The translations under genes and the position numbers were made by a program. From NCBI GenBank assembly GCA_903789595.1, contig CAIFEZ010000005.1, positions 95,689 through 159,688 of the forward strand: a DNA stretch of 64,000 nucleotides, written 5' to 3'. How positions within the stretch are numbered: position 1 is the first letter of the stretch; each line of letters starts with the position of its first letter. The notes beneath the pieces were generated by a model. That model had not been told where the DNA came from and did no database searches. It saw only the letters and a list, made by a program, of their open reading frames with translations. This document shows, piece after piece, positions 17,064-25,036 of this stretch. The stretch comes from an uncultured eubacterium 1-6 (GTDB lineage Bacteria > Bacillota > Clostridia > Lachnospirales > Lachnospiraceae).

Positions 17064-17394
17064 AACTGGAAATACGTATTTTAACAAAACAGCACAACTA
17101 ATTACACAAACTTATACTACTGATGATTTGAGGCAACAAATTCCTGATAAAACAATTTATCGGAAAGTTTATTGTGCAAAGAAAAGTACACCCCAAACAG
17201 AATTTTTCCTTGCAGGGCAAAGCGGTATAAAATCAGCCGCTATGTTTTTAGTAAGGACAGCGGATTATCATGGTGAAACAACATTACGTTACCCTGCTAA
17301 TGACAGCGGTACTGTTTATACCATTTATCGTGTATATGATACTGTTGACGAAATGACGGAATTATATGGAAAAGTGGAGATGGGAAATGAGTGA
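17053..17394 (+). CDS. Head closure/head-tail adaptor protein
   Basis: The 113-residue beta-rich protein has [23 protein letters not shown] and [18 protein letters not shown], typical of the HK97 gp7/SPP1 gp16-like head-tail joining family. Its start overlaps the previous gene by 11 bp. Confidence 0.75.
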   Translation: MRYKTGNTYFNKTAQLITQTYTTDDLRQQIPDKTIYRKVYCAKKSTPQTEFFLAGQSGIKSAAMFLVRTADYHGETTLRYPANDSGTVYTIYRVYDTVDEMTELYGKVEMGNE

Positions 17395-17782
17395 TACAAT
17401 TAAATGTGATTCATCTAACTTCGCTGATATAATTTCCGCTTCTCTTCAAGAGTTTTCAGACGAAAAAACAAAAGAAATCAAAAATATCATAACAGACAAG
17501 TCAAAAGAATTGGCTAAAAATATAAAACGTGATTCTCCTAGACGTGCCAAAAATGGCGGTAAATACGCTAAGGGATGGACAGCTAAAAAAGATTATGAGA
17601 ATAATTTGAATATCCAATACACTATTTATAATAAAAAAGAACCGTCTTTAACTCATCTTTTGGAAAACGGTCATGCAAAGCGCAATGGTGGACGTGTTGA
17701 GGGTATTCCTCATATTGCGCCAAATTGTGAAGCAATAGAAAAGGAAATTGACGCTGAAATAGATAAGACAGCAGGTGATTAA
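17387..17782 (+). CDS. HK97 gp10-like tail/neck protein
   Basis: The 131-residue protein has [20 protein letters not shown] and [22 protein letters not shown], the diagnostic gp10 block. ATG 17387, 7 nt after GGAG, is preferred over the ATG at 17366, which lies inside the previous gene. It acts in head-tail connection. Confidence 0.85.
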   Translation: MSDTIKCDSSNFADIISASLQEFSDEKTKEIKNIITDKSKELAKNIKRDSPRRAKNGGKYAKGWTAKKDYENNLNIQYTIYNKKEPSLTHLLENGHAKRNGGRVEGIPHIAPNCEAIEKEIDAEIDKTAGD

Positions 17783-17783
17783 T

Positions 17784-18113
17784 ATGGATATTAAAGGATT
17801 AAGAGCTGTTTTAGATTCTACTGGATTACCTGTTGTTTATCATAGCTGGAAATCATCTGATCCGAACAATCCTCCTCCGAAGCCGCCTTACATTATTTAT
17901 TATCTCAAAAATTCGGATAATACAGGCGCAGATAACAGGGTTTATTACAAACAAAATAATTACAATATTGAACTATATACTAATAAAAAGGATATAGCAA
18001 CAGAACAGAAATTGGAGGATGCGTTTGACAGCGCATCTATTTTTTATGATAAAACAGAATCATACATAGAATCCGAACATATGTTTGAGATTTTGTATGA
18101 AATTGAAATATAA
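17784..18113 (+). CDS. Tail completion/terminator protein
   Basis: The 109-residue protein has PPYIIYYLKNSDNTGADNRVY...YNIELYTNKKD, the pattern of phage tail-terminator proteins of the gp9/gp17 group. ATG 17784 follows AGGTGAT by about 7 nt; an upstream GTG in frame sits within this site. Confidence 0.75.
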   Translation: MDIKGLRAVLDSTGLPVVYHSWKSSDPNNPPPKPPYIIYYLKNSDNTGADNRVYYKQNNYNIELYTNKKDIATEQKLEDAFDSASIFYDKTESYIESEHMFEILYEIEI

Positions 18114-18129
18114 AGGGAGTTGTTAAATT

Positions 18130-18981
18130 ATGGCTACAACACAAAATAAAGTAAAAGCAGGTTTAAGCGATGTATATTATGCAAAATTATCAGCAGATGG
18201 TACATATGCGACACCAGTTTCAATAAATGGAGCGGTTAGTATTTCATTAAAACCCGCTGGTTCAAGCGTGACGGCTTATGGGGATAATATCGCTCAGTGC
18301 GATTTTGACACAGATCAAGGTTACACCGGAAATATTTCATTCAATATTATTCCAGACAGTTTTAAAACAGATATTTTAGGCGAAGAAATAGATGCTAATG
18401 GAGTAGTAACGGAAAGCTCGGATGATACAGTTTCAGAATTTGCCTTACTCTTTCAATTTTTAGGAGACGTAAATAATACTCGTCATGTTTTCTATAGGTG
18501 CAAGGCAAGCCGCCCGAATATAGAAAGTGAAACTATAAAAGACAAAGTGGATTTAAAAGAAGAATCGCTTGATTTGAAAGTTCGTCCGGTTGTCGATGGT
18601 GTATTGAAACATAAAATTAAAGGTCATATTGATAATACGGCTGAAAACGCTACAATTTATAATGCATGGTTCGATAAGGTTTATGACGGCACAACAGCAT
18701 TAGGTTCTTTAACGGTAACATCTATTGCAGGTTCTACTACAGGTGACACGCTTTTGACGGTCACACCGACTCTTACAATTGGCAACAGCTATATGTATAA
18801 GACAGCGGCAACTGTTACGCTTCCTGCTTATGGTGATGTTTGCAATACTACAGCAGGATATACGGCTTGGGATGGTACTTCTGATATTACAGCAACTACA
18901 GGTAACGAAATTGCAGTGGTTGAAGTAGATGGTTCTTATAAAGCTATTAAAGCTGGTAAAACAACAGTTACATCTAAATAA
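18130..18981 (+). CDS. Major tail tube protein with C-terminal Ig-like domain
   Basis: Residues 1-190 follow the phi13-type tail tube pattern (KVKAGLSDVYYAKLS, VSISLKPAGSSVTAYGDN). Residues about 195-283, after a Gly/Ser/Thr-rich linker, resemble a Big_2-like bacterial Ig domain ending AIKAGKTTVTSK. Such Ig domains decorate tails and bind carbohydrate. Position before the tail chaperones supports the assignment. Confidence 0.85.
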   Translation: MATTQNKVKAGLSDVYYAKLSADGTYATPVSINGAVSISLKPAGSSVTAYGDNIAQCDFDTDQGYTGNISFNIIPDSFKTDILGEEIDANGVVTESSDDTVSEFALLFQFLGDVNNTRHVFYRCKASRPNIESETIKDKVDLKEESLDLKVRPVVDGVLKHKIKGHIDNTAENATIYNAWFDKVYDGTTALGSLTVTSIAGSTTGDTLLTVTPTLTIGNSYMYKTAATVTLPAYGDVCNTTAGYTAWDGTSDITATTGNEIAVVEVDGSYKAIKAGKTTVTSK

Positions 18982-19004
18982 TTAAGATAGGAGATAATAC
19001 ATAA

Positions 19005-19385
19005 ATGGAAAAAACAATAACAATTGATGGAAAGCCGATTACATTCAAGTGTACCGGCGGTTGTTTGTATAGATATCAGCAGCAATTTAACAAAAGTTTC
19101 CTTGCTGATGCTGCAAGTTTAAGCAATTTTGATGAATCAAAAAAGAAAAAGAAAGTTAAACAGCCAGACGGGAAAATTACATTTCAAGATGAATATGATT
19201 TTACAAAATTGAATCTTGAACTTGTATATAATCTTGCTTGGACTATGGCAAAAACCGCCGATCCGTCTATACCTGATCCTCAAGCATGGCTTGATTCATT
19301 TGATACATTCCCTATTGTTAAAATTATAGAACCAATTATGGATATGCTTCAGAAATCTATCGAGATATCAACAAAAAACGGATAA
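19005..19385 (+). CDS. Tail assembly chaperone (gpG-like)
   Basis: The 126-residue short chaperone has ITFKCTGGCLYRYQQQFNKSF and LAWTMAKTADPSIPDPQAWLDSF. Near its 3' end a slippery A AAA AAC allows a -1 shift into the following frame, yielding the long gpGT-like form. It precedes the tape measure gene, as in lambda-like tails. Confidence 0.85.
   Translation: MEKTITIDGKPITFKCTGGCLYRYQQQFNKSFLADAASLSNFDESKKKKKVKQPDGKITFQDEYDFTKLNLELVYNLAWTMAKTADPSIPDPQAWLDSFDTFPIVKIIEPIMDMLQKSIEISTKNG
19373..19379 (+). other. Programmed -1 frameshift site A AAA AAC
   Basis: The heptamer is in the correct phase (0-frame codons AAA 19374-19376 and AAC 19377-19379), six bases before the stop of gpG. The -1 frame is open from here to 19627. 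Confidence 0.8.
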
Positions 19386-19627
19386 ACGGTGATAGTCAAT
19401 CCGATAATGACGAACCAATGACAACTGAAGAATTTTTGGCATTGTGCAAAGCAAACGGATTATCTATTGCCGAAATTGATGATTTGAATATCGGTAAAAT
19501 TATAGATTACTTATATGCCTATACTGATATTTTAAAGCAGAGATATGGTATTGATGAAAATAGCCAATCTGCAAATAATGGTGAAAGAATGGCGACACAA
19601 GCAGATTTTGACGCATTCGATTTATAA
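19379..19627 (+). CDS. Frameshift extension of the tail assembly chaperone (gpT-like)
   Basis: Read in the -1 frame after the slippery heptamer, this adds 82 residues to 125 residues of gpG (total about 207). The extension includes TTEEFLALCKANGLSIAEIDDLNIG and ends ATQADFDAFDL, typical of gpT-like ends. An internal ATG at 19418 exists but lacks a good ribosome binding site. Confidence 0.75.
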   Translation, partial: RINGDSQSDNDEPMTTEEFLALCKANGLSIAEIDDLNIGKIIDYLYAYTDILKQRYGIDENSQSANNGERMATQADFDAFDL

Positions 19628-19642
19628 AAAAGGAACTGATTA

Positions 19643-19846
19643 ATGCAATACATTACAAAAGATGAAATGAACTACATTTTATCTCATACTCATCAAAGAG
19701 TATATATTACTGTTGTTAATAAGCAGCATAAAGCACGTAGTAAAAAACGGTATATTACTGTTGACAATAATGTAAAACATATACTTGATAATTATAATAA
19801 GGAACAAGCTGAAAAAATAATATATCAATCAGAGCTAATGTTTTAA
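19643..19846 (+). CDS. Small phage protein, unknown (67 aa)
   Basis: The basic protein has two related segments, HQRVYITVVNKQHKARSKKRYITVDN, and a C-terminal helix. Start ATG after AAAGGAACTG. It lies in the tail region between chaperone and homing endonuclease. It may be phage-wide, but I do not know a function. Confidence 0.5.
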   Translation: MQYITKDEMNYILSHTHQRVYITVVNKQHKARSKKRYITVDNNVKHILDNYNKEQAEKIIYQSELMF

Positions 19847-19849
19847 TAA

Positions 19850-19896
19850 AAGGGAAATTAATTGTGGGAAATACAATCCCTTAATTAGTTTCCCTT
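19850..19896 (+). terminator. Terminator before the homing endonuclease
   Basis: AAGGGAAA pairs with TTTCCCTT at the base, with TTAATT/AATTA continuing the stem, followed by ATTTTTTT. Confidence 0.65.
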
Positions 19897-19919
19897 ATTT
19901 TTTTATGAGGTGTTGATGC

Positions 19920-20600
19920 ATGAAGGAAATATGGTGTGATATAAAAGGTTACGAAGGAATATATCATGTTTCTAATTTCGGTAGGATTAGAAATATAAAA
20001 GGAAAAATAATTAAACAACAAATAAATAAAGCCGGATATTTTTATGTTTGTTTACATTATAATAAACAAAGGAAATACTATACAGTACATAGATTAATGG
20101 CAATAGCTTTTCTTCCTAATCCAGAAAACAAAAAATTTGTAATACATATAGATCACAATAAACAAAACAATCGAATTTCTAATCTTAAATGGATGGATGA
20201 ATCGACTAATAAACCTAAGAAACCTGTTTATCAATTCGATAGGCATGGCAATTTGATAGGTAAATATAAATCCTCAATACAAGCTGCAAAGCAAACAGGT
20301 ATATCAGTTGCAAATATACGTTGTTGTGCAAACGGAATAACCAAAACAGCATATCACAATATTTGGCTTTTTGAGGATGATTTAGATAAATTGGCAGATA
20401 AAATAAAATCCGTAAATCAACACAGATATAACGAACAGGGTAAAAAAGTAAATCAATATGATTTGGATGGAAATTATATAAGAACCTATTTATCTCAAAG
20501 TGAAGTAGTACGCATTAATGATTTTGATCAAAGCGCAATTAGCGGTTGTTGCAGAGGAAAATATAAACAAGCTTATGGTTATATATGGAGATTTGCATAA
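19920..20600 (+). CDS. Free-standing HNH homing endonuclease (NUMOD4-HNH-NUMOD1 x2)
   Basis: The 226-residue protein opens with IWCDIKGYEGIYHVSNFGRI (NUMOD4). An HNH core follows: VHRLMAIAFLPNPENK...IHIDHNKQNNRISNLKW. Two NUMOD1-like repeats follow, VYQFDRHGNLIGKYKS...CCANGI and VNQYDLDGNYIRTY...SGCCRGK. It sits in the tail module between chaperones and tape measure, with its own terminator upstream, as expected of a mobile intron-less homing gene. The same NUMOD1-like motif appears at the end of the RNA polymerase-like protein. Confidence 0.88.
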   Translation: MKEIWCDIKGYEGIYHVSNFGRIRNIKGKIIKQQINKAGYFYVCLHYNKQRKYYTVHRLMAIAFLPNPENKKFVIHIDHNKQNNRISNLKWMDESTNKPKKPVYQFDRHGNLIGKYKSSIQAAKQTGISVANIRCCANGITKTAYHNIWLFEDDLDKLADKIKSVNQHRYNEQGKKVNQYDLDGNYIRTYLSQSEVVRINDFDQSAISGCCRGKYKQAYGYIWRFA

Positions 20601-20619
20601 TTCAAAGTGAGGTGATTAA

Positions 20620-23559
20620 ATGGCAAATAAAGGTATAAAAGGCATAACTTACACGGTTGGTGGCGATACAACAGGCCTTAATGAAGCTTTAAAGGGTGTT
20701 AATACTCGTGCGAAAGATTTAAATTCTGAGTTAAATAAAGTAAATCGCTTGATGAAACTCGATCCTTCAAATACAGTGCTGTTGCAACAAAAGCAAGAAC
20801 TTCTTAATAAATCTATTGGGGAAACAAAAGAAAAATTAAATACTTTAAAAGACGCTCAGTCACAAGTTGAGGAACAATTTAAAAACGGTGATATAGGAGA
20901 AGAACAATATAGAGCTTTCCAGCGTGAGATTGAACAGACGAAGCAAAAATTAAAAGACCTTGAATCACAGGCTAAAAGCACAGGCAGTGTATTAGGCACT
21001 CACTTACAACAAGCGGGAGAAAAAATATCCAGTGCCGGTGACAAAATAAGTGGAGTTGGAAATAAATTACTTCCTGTTACTGGAGCGGTTGCCGGTATTG
21101 GTGCAGCTGCTATTACGGCTGGTGATAACTTTGAAGCGCAGATGTCAAGAGTCAAAGCAATTTCGGGTGCAACAGGAAGTGATTTTGAGAAGTTAAATAA
21201 TCAAGCGATTCAACTTGGACAAGATACTGCTTTCTCAGCTTCCGAAGCGGCTGAAGGTATGGAAAATCTTGCAAGCGCAGGTTTCAGCACAAAAGAAATT
21301 ATGTCGGCTATGCCGGGTATGCTTGATCTTGCCGCTTCATCCGGTGAAGACCTTGCGACAAGTTCCGACATTGCGGCTTCTACATTGCGTGGATTTGGAT
21401 TAGCAGCGGATCAGGCTGGACATGTTGCAGATGTATTGGCGAAGAATGCGGCAGATACAAACGCCGCTGTTGCTGATACCGGCGAAGCAATGAAATATAT
21501 AGCTCCTGTTGCCCAAAATGCGGGATGGTCTTTGGAATCTGTAACTGCTGCTATTGGCGAAATGTCAAATGCCGGAATCAAAGGTACTCAGGCCGGTACT
21601 ACTTTGCGTGGTGCTTTAACCAATTTAATGAATCCATCTAAAGAACAGGCAACAGCTATGAAACAGATTAGTTTTAGTGCTTATGATGCGCAAGGTAAAA
21701 TGAAACCACTGTCTCAGATTATCAGTGATTTAAGTACAAAGACAAAAGGTCTTTCCGATAAACAGCGAGATCAGGTTATTGCTACGATTATGGGTACTGA
21801 TGCACTTAGCGGTATGCAGGTTTTGATTAAAGATGGAAGTGGCGGCTTAAACACATTAACTTCATCTTTGAAAAATTCTTCCGGTGCGGCTAAAGAAATG
21901 GCTTCTACCATGCAAGGCAATACCAAAGGTGCAATCGAACAAATGAAAGGGTCTATTGAAACTGCTGCTATAAAATTACAACAGGTAATGGCTCCCACTA
22001 TTACAAAGATCGCACAAAGCGTTGAAGAGGCAGTAAACAAATTTTCAAAGCTTTCCTCTTCACAGCAGGAAATGATAGTTAAAATTGCGGCTGTTGTCGC
22101 AGCGGTGGCCCCAGCTTTAATTGTTATCGGTAAAATGACTACAGGTGTAGGAGCAATTACAACAGGCATAGGCAAAACCATAACGGCTATCAGCGATTTT
22201 CACAAAGCACTAAGCGGCGGTGCTACTCTTGCAAAAGCATTATCAGCAGCTTTAACTCCTGCCGGGGCGGTAATTGCTGCGGTAATTGCTGTTACGGTTG
22301 CAGTAGCGGCTTTAGTGCTTGGAATTAAACATCTGTATGATACAAATGCCAATTTCCGTAACGGTGTAAATACAGTTTGGAACGGAATCAAAACTGTTAT
22401 TACAACTGTTTGCAATGCAATTATAGGATTCTTTACAACGACGATTCCCGCAGCGTGGAATGGGTTAGTATCTTTATTTAATTCTATTCCTGCTTGGTGG
22501 AATGGATTATGGACGAATGTAGGCCAGTTTTTCACTAACTTGTGGAATGGAATAGGAAATTTCTTTACTACAACAATTCCGTCATGGATTAATAGCTTTA
22601 TTAATTTCTTTAACGAATTACCGGAAAAGATAGGAGAAATAATCGGTACACTATTAGCAGATATTGTTAATTTTGGTGTAGATGCTTTTAACTGGGTAAA
22701 AAATGATCTTCCTAAAATTATCAACGGAATTATAAACTGGTTTGCACAATTACCTTCTAAGGTTTGGAATCAGCTTGTAAATACCCTTACTAAAATTAAA
22801 ACATGGGGTAGTAACACATGGACTTACTTGTCACAGCAAATTCCTAAAATAATAAATAGTATTGGTACATGGTTCAGCCAGTTACCATCAAAAGTTTGGA
22901 ATTGGCTTGTAAATACTTTAAATAAAGTAAAAACATGGTGCAGCAACCTTATATCAACAGCAGGAACAGAAATACCTAAATTTGTTTCAACTGTTGTTAA
23001 TTTTATGAAAGAATTACCTCAAAAAATGGTTGATATCGGTAAGAATATTGTACATGGTATTTGGGACGGAATAAATGGCGCAGTTGGTTGGCTACACGAT
23101 CGTATTTCTGAGTTTTGCAAGGGTGTTGTTGATGGATTCAAGAAACACTTGAAAATACATTCCCCGTCACAAGTATTCGCGGATGAAATTGGTAAATATA
23201 TGGCTCTTGGTATTGGACAAGGATTTACCGATAATATGACATTGGTATCAAAACAAATGCAAGCGGCAATACCAACTAATTTTGCTTTAGATATCGGTAC
23301 AAGTATCAACGGCATTAATGGATTGAAAAGTGCTTATGCCACATCTAATTCATCAAATCAAAATACAGGGAATAATACAACACCTATACATTTAGATATA
23401 AAAATGGGTGATATTACGGTTAAAGGTAATACAGATGAAAAAGTATTAGCAAAGATTAAACAGGCACAAAAAGATGCGACAAATGAAGCAATAAATAAAA
23501 TTCAAAATATGTTTTCTGGATTAAGTCTCACCGCATTGCAAAGGAGTTATGCAAAATGA
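20620..23559 (+). CDS. Tape measure protein
   Basis: The 979-residue protein has an N-terminal coiled coil (about 1-125). The TP901-type core follows: GDNFEAQMSRVKAISGATG, AAEGMENLASAGFSTKEI, AGTTLRGALTNLMNPSKEQ. Hydrophobic segments lie around 485-575, followed by Trp-rich repeats (NTVWNGIKTVIT, AWNGLVSLFNSIPAWWNG) and HSPSQVFADEIGKYMALGIGQGF near the C-terminus. It sets tail length and helps DNA entry. Confidence 0.9.
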   Translation: MANKGIKGITYTVGGDTTGLNEALKGVNTRAKDLNSELNKVNRLMKLDPSNTVLLQQKQELLNKSIGETKEKLNTLKDAQSQVEEQFKNGDIGEEQYRAFQREIEQTKQKLKDLESQAKSTGSVLGTHLQQAGEKISSAGDKISGVGNKLLPVTGAVAGIGAAAITAGDNFEAQMSRVKAISGATGSDFEKLNNQAIQLGQDTAFSASEAAEGMENLASAGFSTKEIMSAMPGMLDLAASSGEDLATSSDIAASTLRGFGLAADQAGHVADVLAKNAADTNAAVADTGEAMKYIAPVAQNAGWSLESVTAAIGEMSNAGIKGTQAGTTLRGALTNLMNPSKEQATAMKQISFSAYDAQGKMKPLSQIISDLSTKTKGLSDKQRDQVIATIMGTDALSGMQVLIKDGSGGLNTLTSSLKNSSGAAKEMASTMQGNTKGAIEQMKGSIETAAIKLQQVMAPTITKIAQSVEEAVNKFSKLSSSQQEMIVKIAAVVAAVAPALIVIGKMTTGVGAITTGIGKTITAISDFHKALSGGATLAKALSAALTPAGAVIAAVIAVTVAVAALVLGIKHLYDTNANFRNGVNTVWNGIKTVITTVCNAIIGFFTTTIPAAWNGLVSLFNSIPAWWNGLWTNVGQFFTNLWNGIGNFFTTTIPSWINSFINFFNELPEKIGEIIGTLLADIVNFGVDAFNWVKNDLPKIINGIINWFAQLPSKVWNQLVNTLTKIKTWGSNTWTYLSQQIPKIINSIGTWFSQLPSKVWNWLVNTLNKVKTWCSNLISTAGTEIPKFVSTVVNFMKELPQKMVDIGKNIVHGIWDGINGAVGWLHDRISEFCKGVVDGFKKHLKIHSPSQVFADEIGKYMALGIGQGFTDNMTLVSKQMQAAIPTNFALDIGTSINGINGLKSAYATSNSSNQNTGNNTTPIHLDIKMGDITVKGNTDEKVLAKIKQAQKDATNEAINKIQNMFSGLSLTALQRSYAK

Positions 23560-23816
23560 ATAAAATACAATCAGAAATATTAGATGCAATTCAACAACTA
23601 ATAAATCGTAAAATTGACACAGCTTGTTACGACAAAACCACAACAGGAACTATTATTGGAGTTTTAGACGATAGTCAATATAAAGTGTTAATAAATGGTA
23701 AACAACATACATTGTATTGCGCTGTCAATATGACTTTTACAGTTGGAAACTGCGTTTGGGTTACTATACCGCAAAATAATATGAGCAGAGCATACATATG
23801 TGGGAAAAAAATATAA
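23556..23816 (+). CDS. Small tail-associated beta-rich protein
   Basis: The 86-residue protein has YKVLINGKQHTLYCAVNMTF and VGNCVWVTIPQNNMSRAYICGK, the OB-fold-like pattern seen in small proteins behind tape measure genes. It overlaps the tape measure gene by 4 bp. Confidence 0.55.
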   Translation: MNKIQSEILDAIQQLINRKIDTACYDKTTTGTIIGVLDDSQYKVLINGKQHTLYCAVNMTFTVGNCVWVTIPQNNMSRAYICGKKI

Positions 23817-23848
23817 ATAAATCAAAGTATCAGGAAGTGAGGCCTATA

Positions 23849-24106
23849 GTGGGTGGAATCGTACAAATAATTTCGACAGTTGGCTTCCCTATTGCGGCAT
23901 GTTTAGGTTTAGGTTATTTTGTTTTCAAATTTGCAAGCAAAATAAGGGAAGACAGTATAAATCGAGAAAATAAACTCTTGGAGTATTTTAATAACCAAAA
24001 TCAGGTGTTGGTAAACATAAACGCAAATATGGATCGTATGTCAACAACACTTGAAAACATGAATGAACGTCTTATTGTAGTTGAGCAAAAAGTAGAACTT
24101 AAATAA
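23849..24106 (+). CDS. UviB/BhlA-like holin or holin-associated protein
   Basis: One transmembrane helix (VQIISTVGFPIAACLGLGYF) and a charged coiled coil (NANMDRMSTTLENMNERL) match the UviB/BhlA family of about 80-90 residues. GTG 23849 has AGGAAGTGAGG upstream and gives 85 residues. An ATG at 23798 in the same frame would add 17 residues but has no ribosome binding site. No endolysin follows. Confidence 0.7.
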   Translation: MGGIVQIISTVGFPIAACLGLGYFVFKFASKIREDSINRENKLLEYFNNQNQVLVNINANMDRMSTTLENMNERLIVVEQKVELK

Positions 24107-24112
24107 AAAATT

Positions 24113-24136
24113 GGCAGTGGCTTTTTAGTCATTGCC
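24113..24136 (+). terminator. Terminator at the end of the PP1 late operon
   Basis: A 10-bp stem (GGCAGTGGCT/AGTCATTGCC with two G-U pairs) and a TTTT loop are followed by TTATTTTTTT. Confidence 0.75.
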
Positions 24137-24326
24137 TTATTTTTTTGCAATTTTTTATTGCACTAAATTCTATAATATACATTAAAACCATTAGTGGGAA
24201 TATTGTTAAATACTAAAATATGTGATAAAATATAAATTGCTACAAGAAAGCCACCTAGGTAAGAAAAAACAAAGTGATCTTCCTACTATATACTAACCTA
24301 TACAAAAATATAAAAAATGGCTGTGG

Positions 24327-24509
24327 TATGCGATTATTCCTGCCCTGCGCGGCGTTACAACGTCTGATTTTATGACGGCGGACTGGGCTCGGATTCCAGC
24401 CGATGTCCTTGCGCGTGTTTCCGACCGGATTATCAATGAAGTCCGGCATGTCAACCGCGTGGTATATGATATTACCAGCAAGCCCCCCGCTACAATCGAG
24501 TGGGAATGA
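24327..24509 (+). pseudogene. guaA: 3' remnant of GMP synthase (guaA)
   Basis: The frame encodes about 60 residues ending [14 protein letters not shown]...RIINEV...[18 protein letters not shown] and a stop, the unmistakable C-terminal dimerisation end of glutamine-hydrolysing GMP synthase. The sequence upstream of 24,327 is unrelated AT-rich DNA, so the gene is cut here. GC content is balanced, unlike PP1, and probably reflects the host. The 3' end of guaA is a known integration site for islands and phages in Firmicutes, so PP1 may have split it. Confidence 0.85.
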
Positions 24510-24609
24510 TTTAAAAAGGCCGTAAAGCCCAGTAGTTATGCGGGTCTGCGGCTTATCAAGGTCCCCGATGGCAACGTTTTGGCAACACTGATTCCAAGAT
24601 TCATAAAAA

Positions 24610-24641
24610 GAGCTAACTGATTTTAACCGATCAGTTAGCTC
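24610..24641 (+). terminator. Strong hairpin terminator downstream of guaA remnant
   Basis: A perfect 12-bp stem GAGCTAACTGAT/ATCAGTTAGCTC is followed by TCTTTTATT. A second perfect 10-bp hairpin, AACTCCCGGC/GCCGGGAGTT, follows at 24661-24683. Confidence 0.8.
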
Positions 24642-24689
24642 TCTTTTATTGTAGAACGAAAACTCCCGGCTGTGCCGGGAGTTCAAAAA

Positions 24690-24806
24690 AAATTTGTTGA
24701 TATTCTGCGCGAAGCAATCCCAAAAGGAGGGGACAGAATTACTGTAAATGTTGACAACGTCAGAACAAAAATCAGAAAAATGGAAGATAGCCTGTTTGTT
24801 GATTAA
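24690..24806 (+). pseudogene. C-terminal fragment of an unidentified host gene
   Basis: The open frame encodes FVDILREAIPKGGDRITV...KIRKMEDSLFVD and a stop. It begins immediately after a terminator hairpin without a start, so the 5' part is missing. Its balanced GC and the terminator-like att sequence just downstream suggest the tail of a host gene. Family not recognised. Confidence 0.35.
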
Positions 24807-24822
24807 AAATTAATACGATTTT

Positions 24823-24893
24823 CCCCGCTGGCTGAGGCTGGCGGGGAATTTTAGTCCACATAAAAATGTCTGAAATAGTCTTTTTTAATTTTT
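24823..24893. repeat. attL of PP2 (71-bp direct repeat, left copy)
   Basis: This 71-bp sequence is repeated without mismatch at 63880-63950. It begins with a CCCCGC...GCGGGG hairpin. It lies next to the integrase, which reads leftward toward it. Flanks differ on both sides of both copies, as expected for att core duplication. Confidence 0.85.
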
Positions 24894-24920
24894 TACAGTC
24901 TTATGTGAAAATAAAGAAAT

Positions 24921-24956
24921 CCCGCATGAATACTGGATTTTCAGCACTCATGCGGG
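24921..24956. terminator. Hairpin between attL and integrase
   Basis: A perfect 9-bp inverted repeat CCCGCATGA/TCATGCGGG with an 18-nt loop. It may terminate the leftward integrase transcript. Near 24964-24991 the minus strand resembles a decayed tRNA 3' end (GAGTTCAAATCTC then CTCCGCCA). Confidence 0.5.
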
Positions 24957-25036
24957 CTATAATTCTGGCGGAGAAAGAGAGATTTGAACTCAATTTTAAT
25001 ATAGTAAAATAGGCAAAAATATGTAAAAGTCCACAT

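Larger units (their letters stand above)
105..24326. mobile_element. AT-rich prophage PP1 (incomplete; left end outside window)
   Basis: The region is markedly AT-rich and holds a contiguous phage gene order on the plus strand: replication and transcription genes, small accessory genes, HNH-TerS-TerL-portal-protease-capsid, connectors, tail tube, tape measure and a holin-like gene. It ends abruptly about 200 bp before a 3' fragment of host guaA. No integrase, distal tail, receptor-binding or endolysin gene is present in the window, so the element is cut by the window edge, truncated, or both. The left boundary given here is nominal. Confidence 0.75.

Noticed and set aside
24255..24686. A 143-codon minus-strand ORF across the host scar
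   Set aside because: It runs antisense to the guaA tail and through two terminator hairpins, so it is an overlap artefact.
24964..24991. A tRNA 3' end as the PP2 attachment core
   Set aside because: The minus strand resembles a T-arm and CTCCGCCA, but this sequence is not repeated at the right end. The 71-bp repeat is the better att site.
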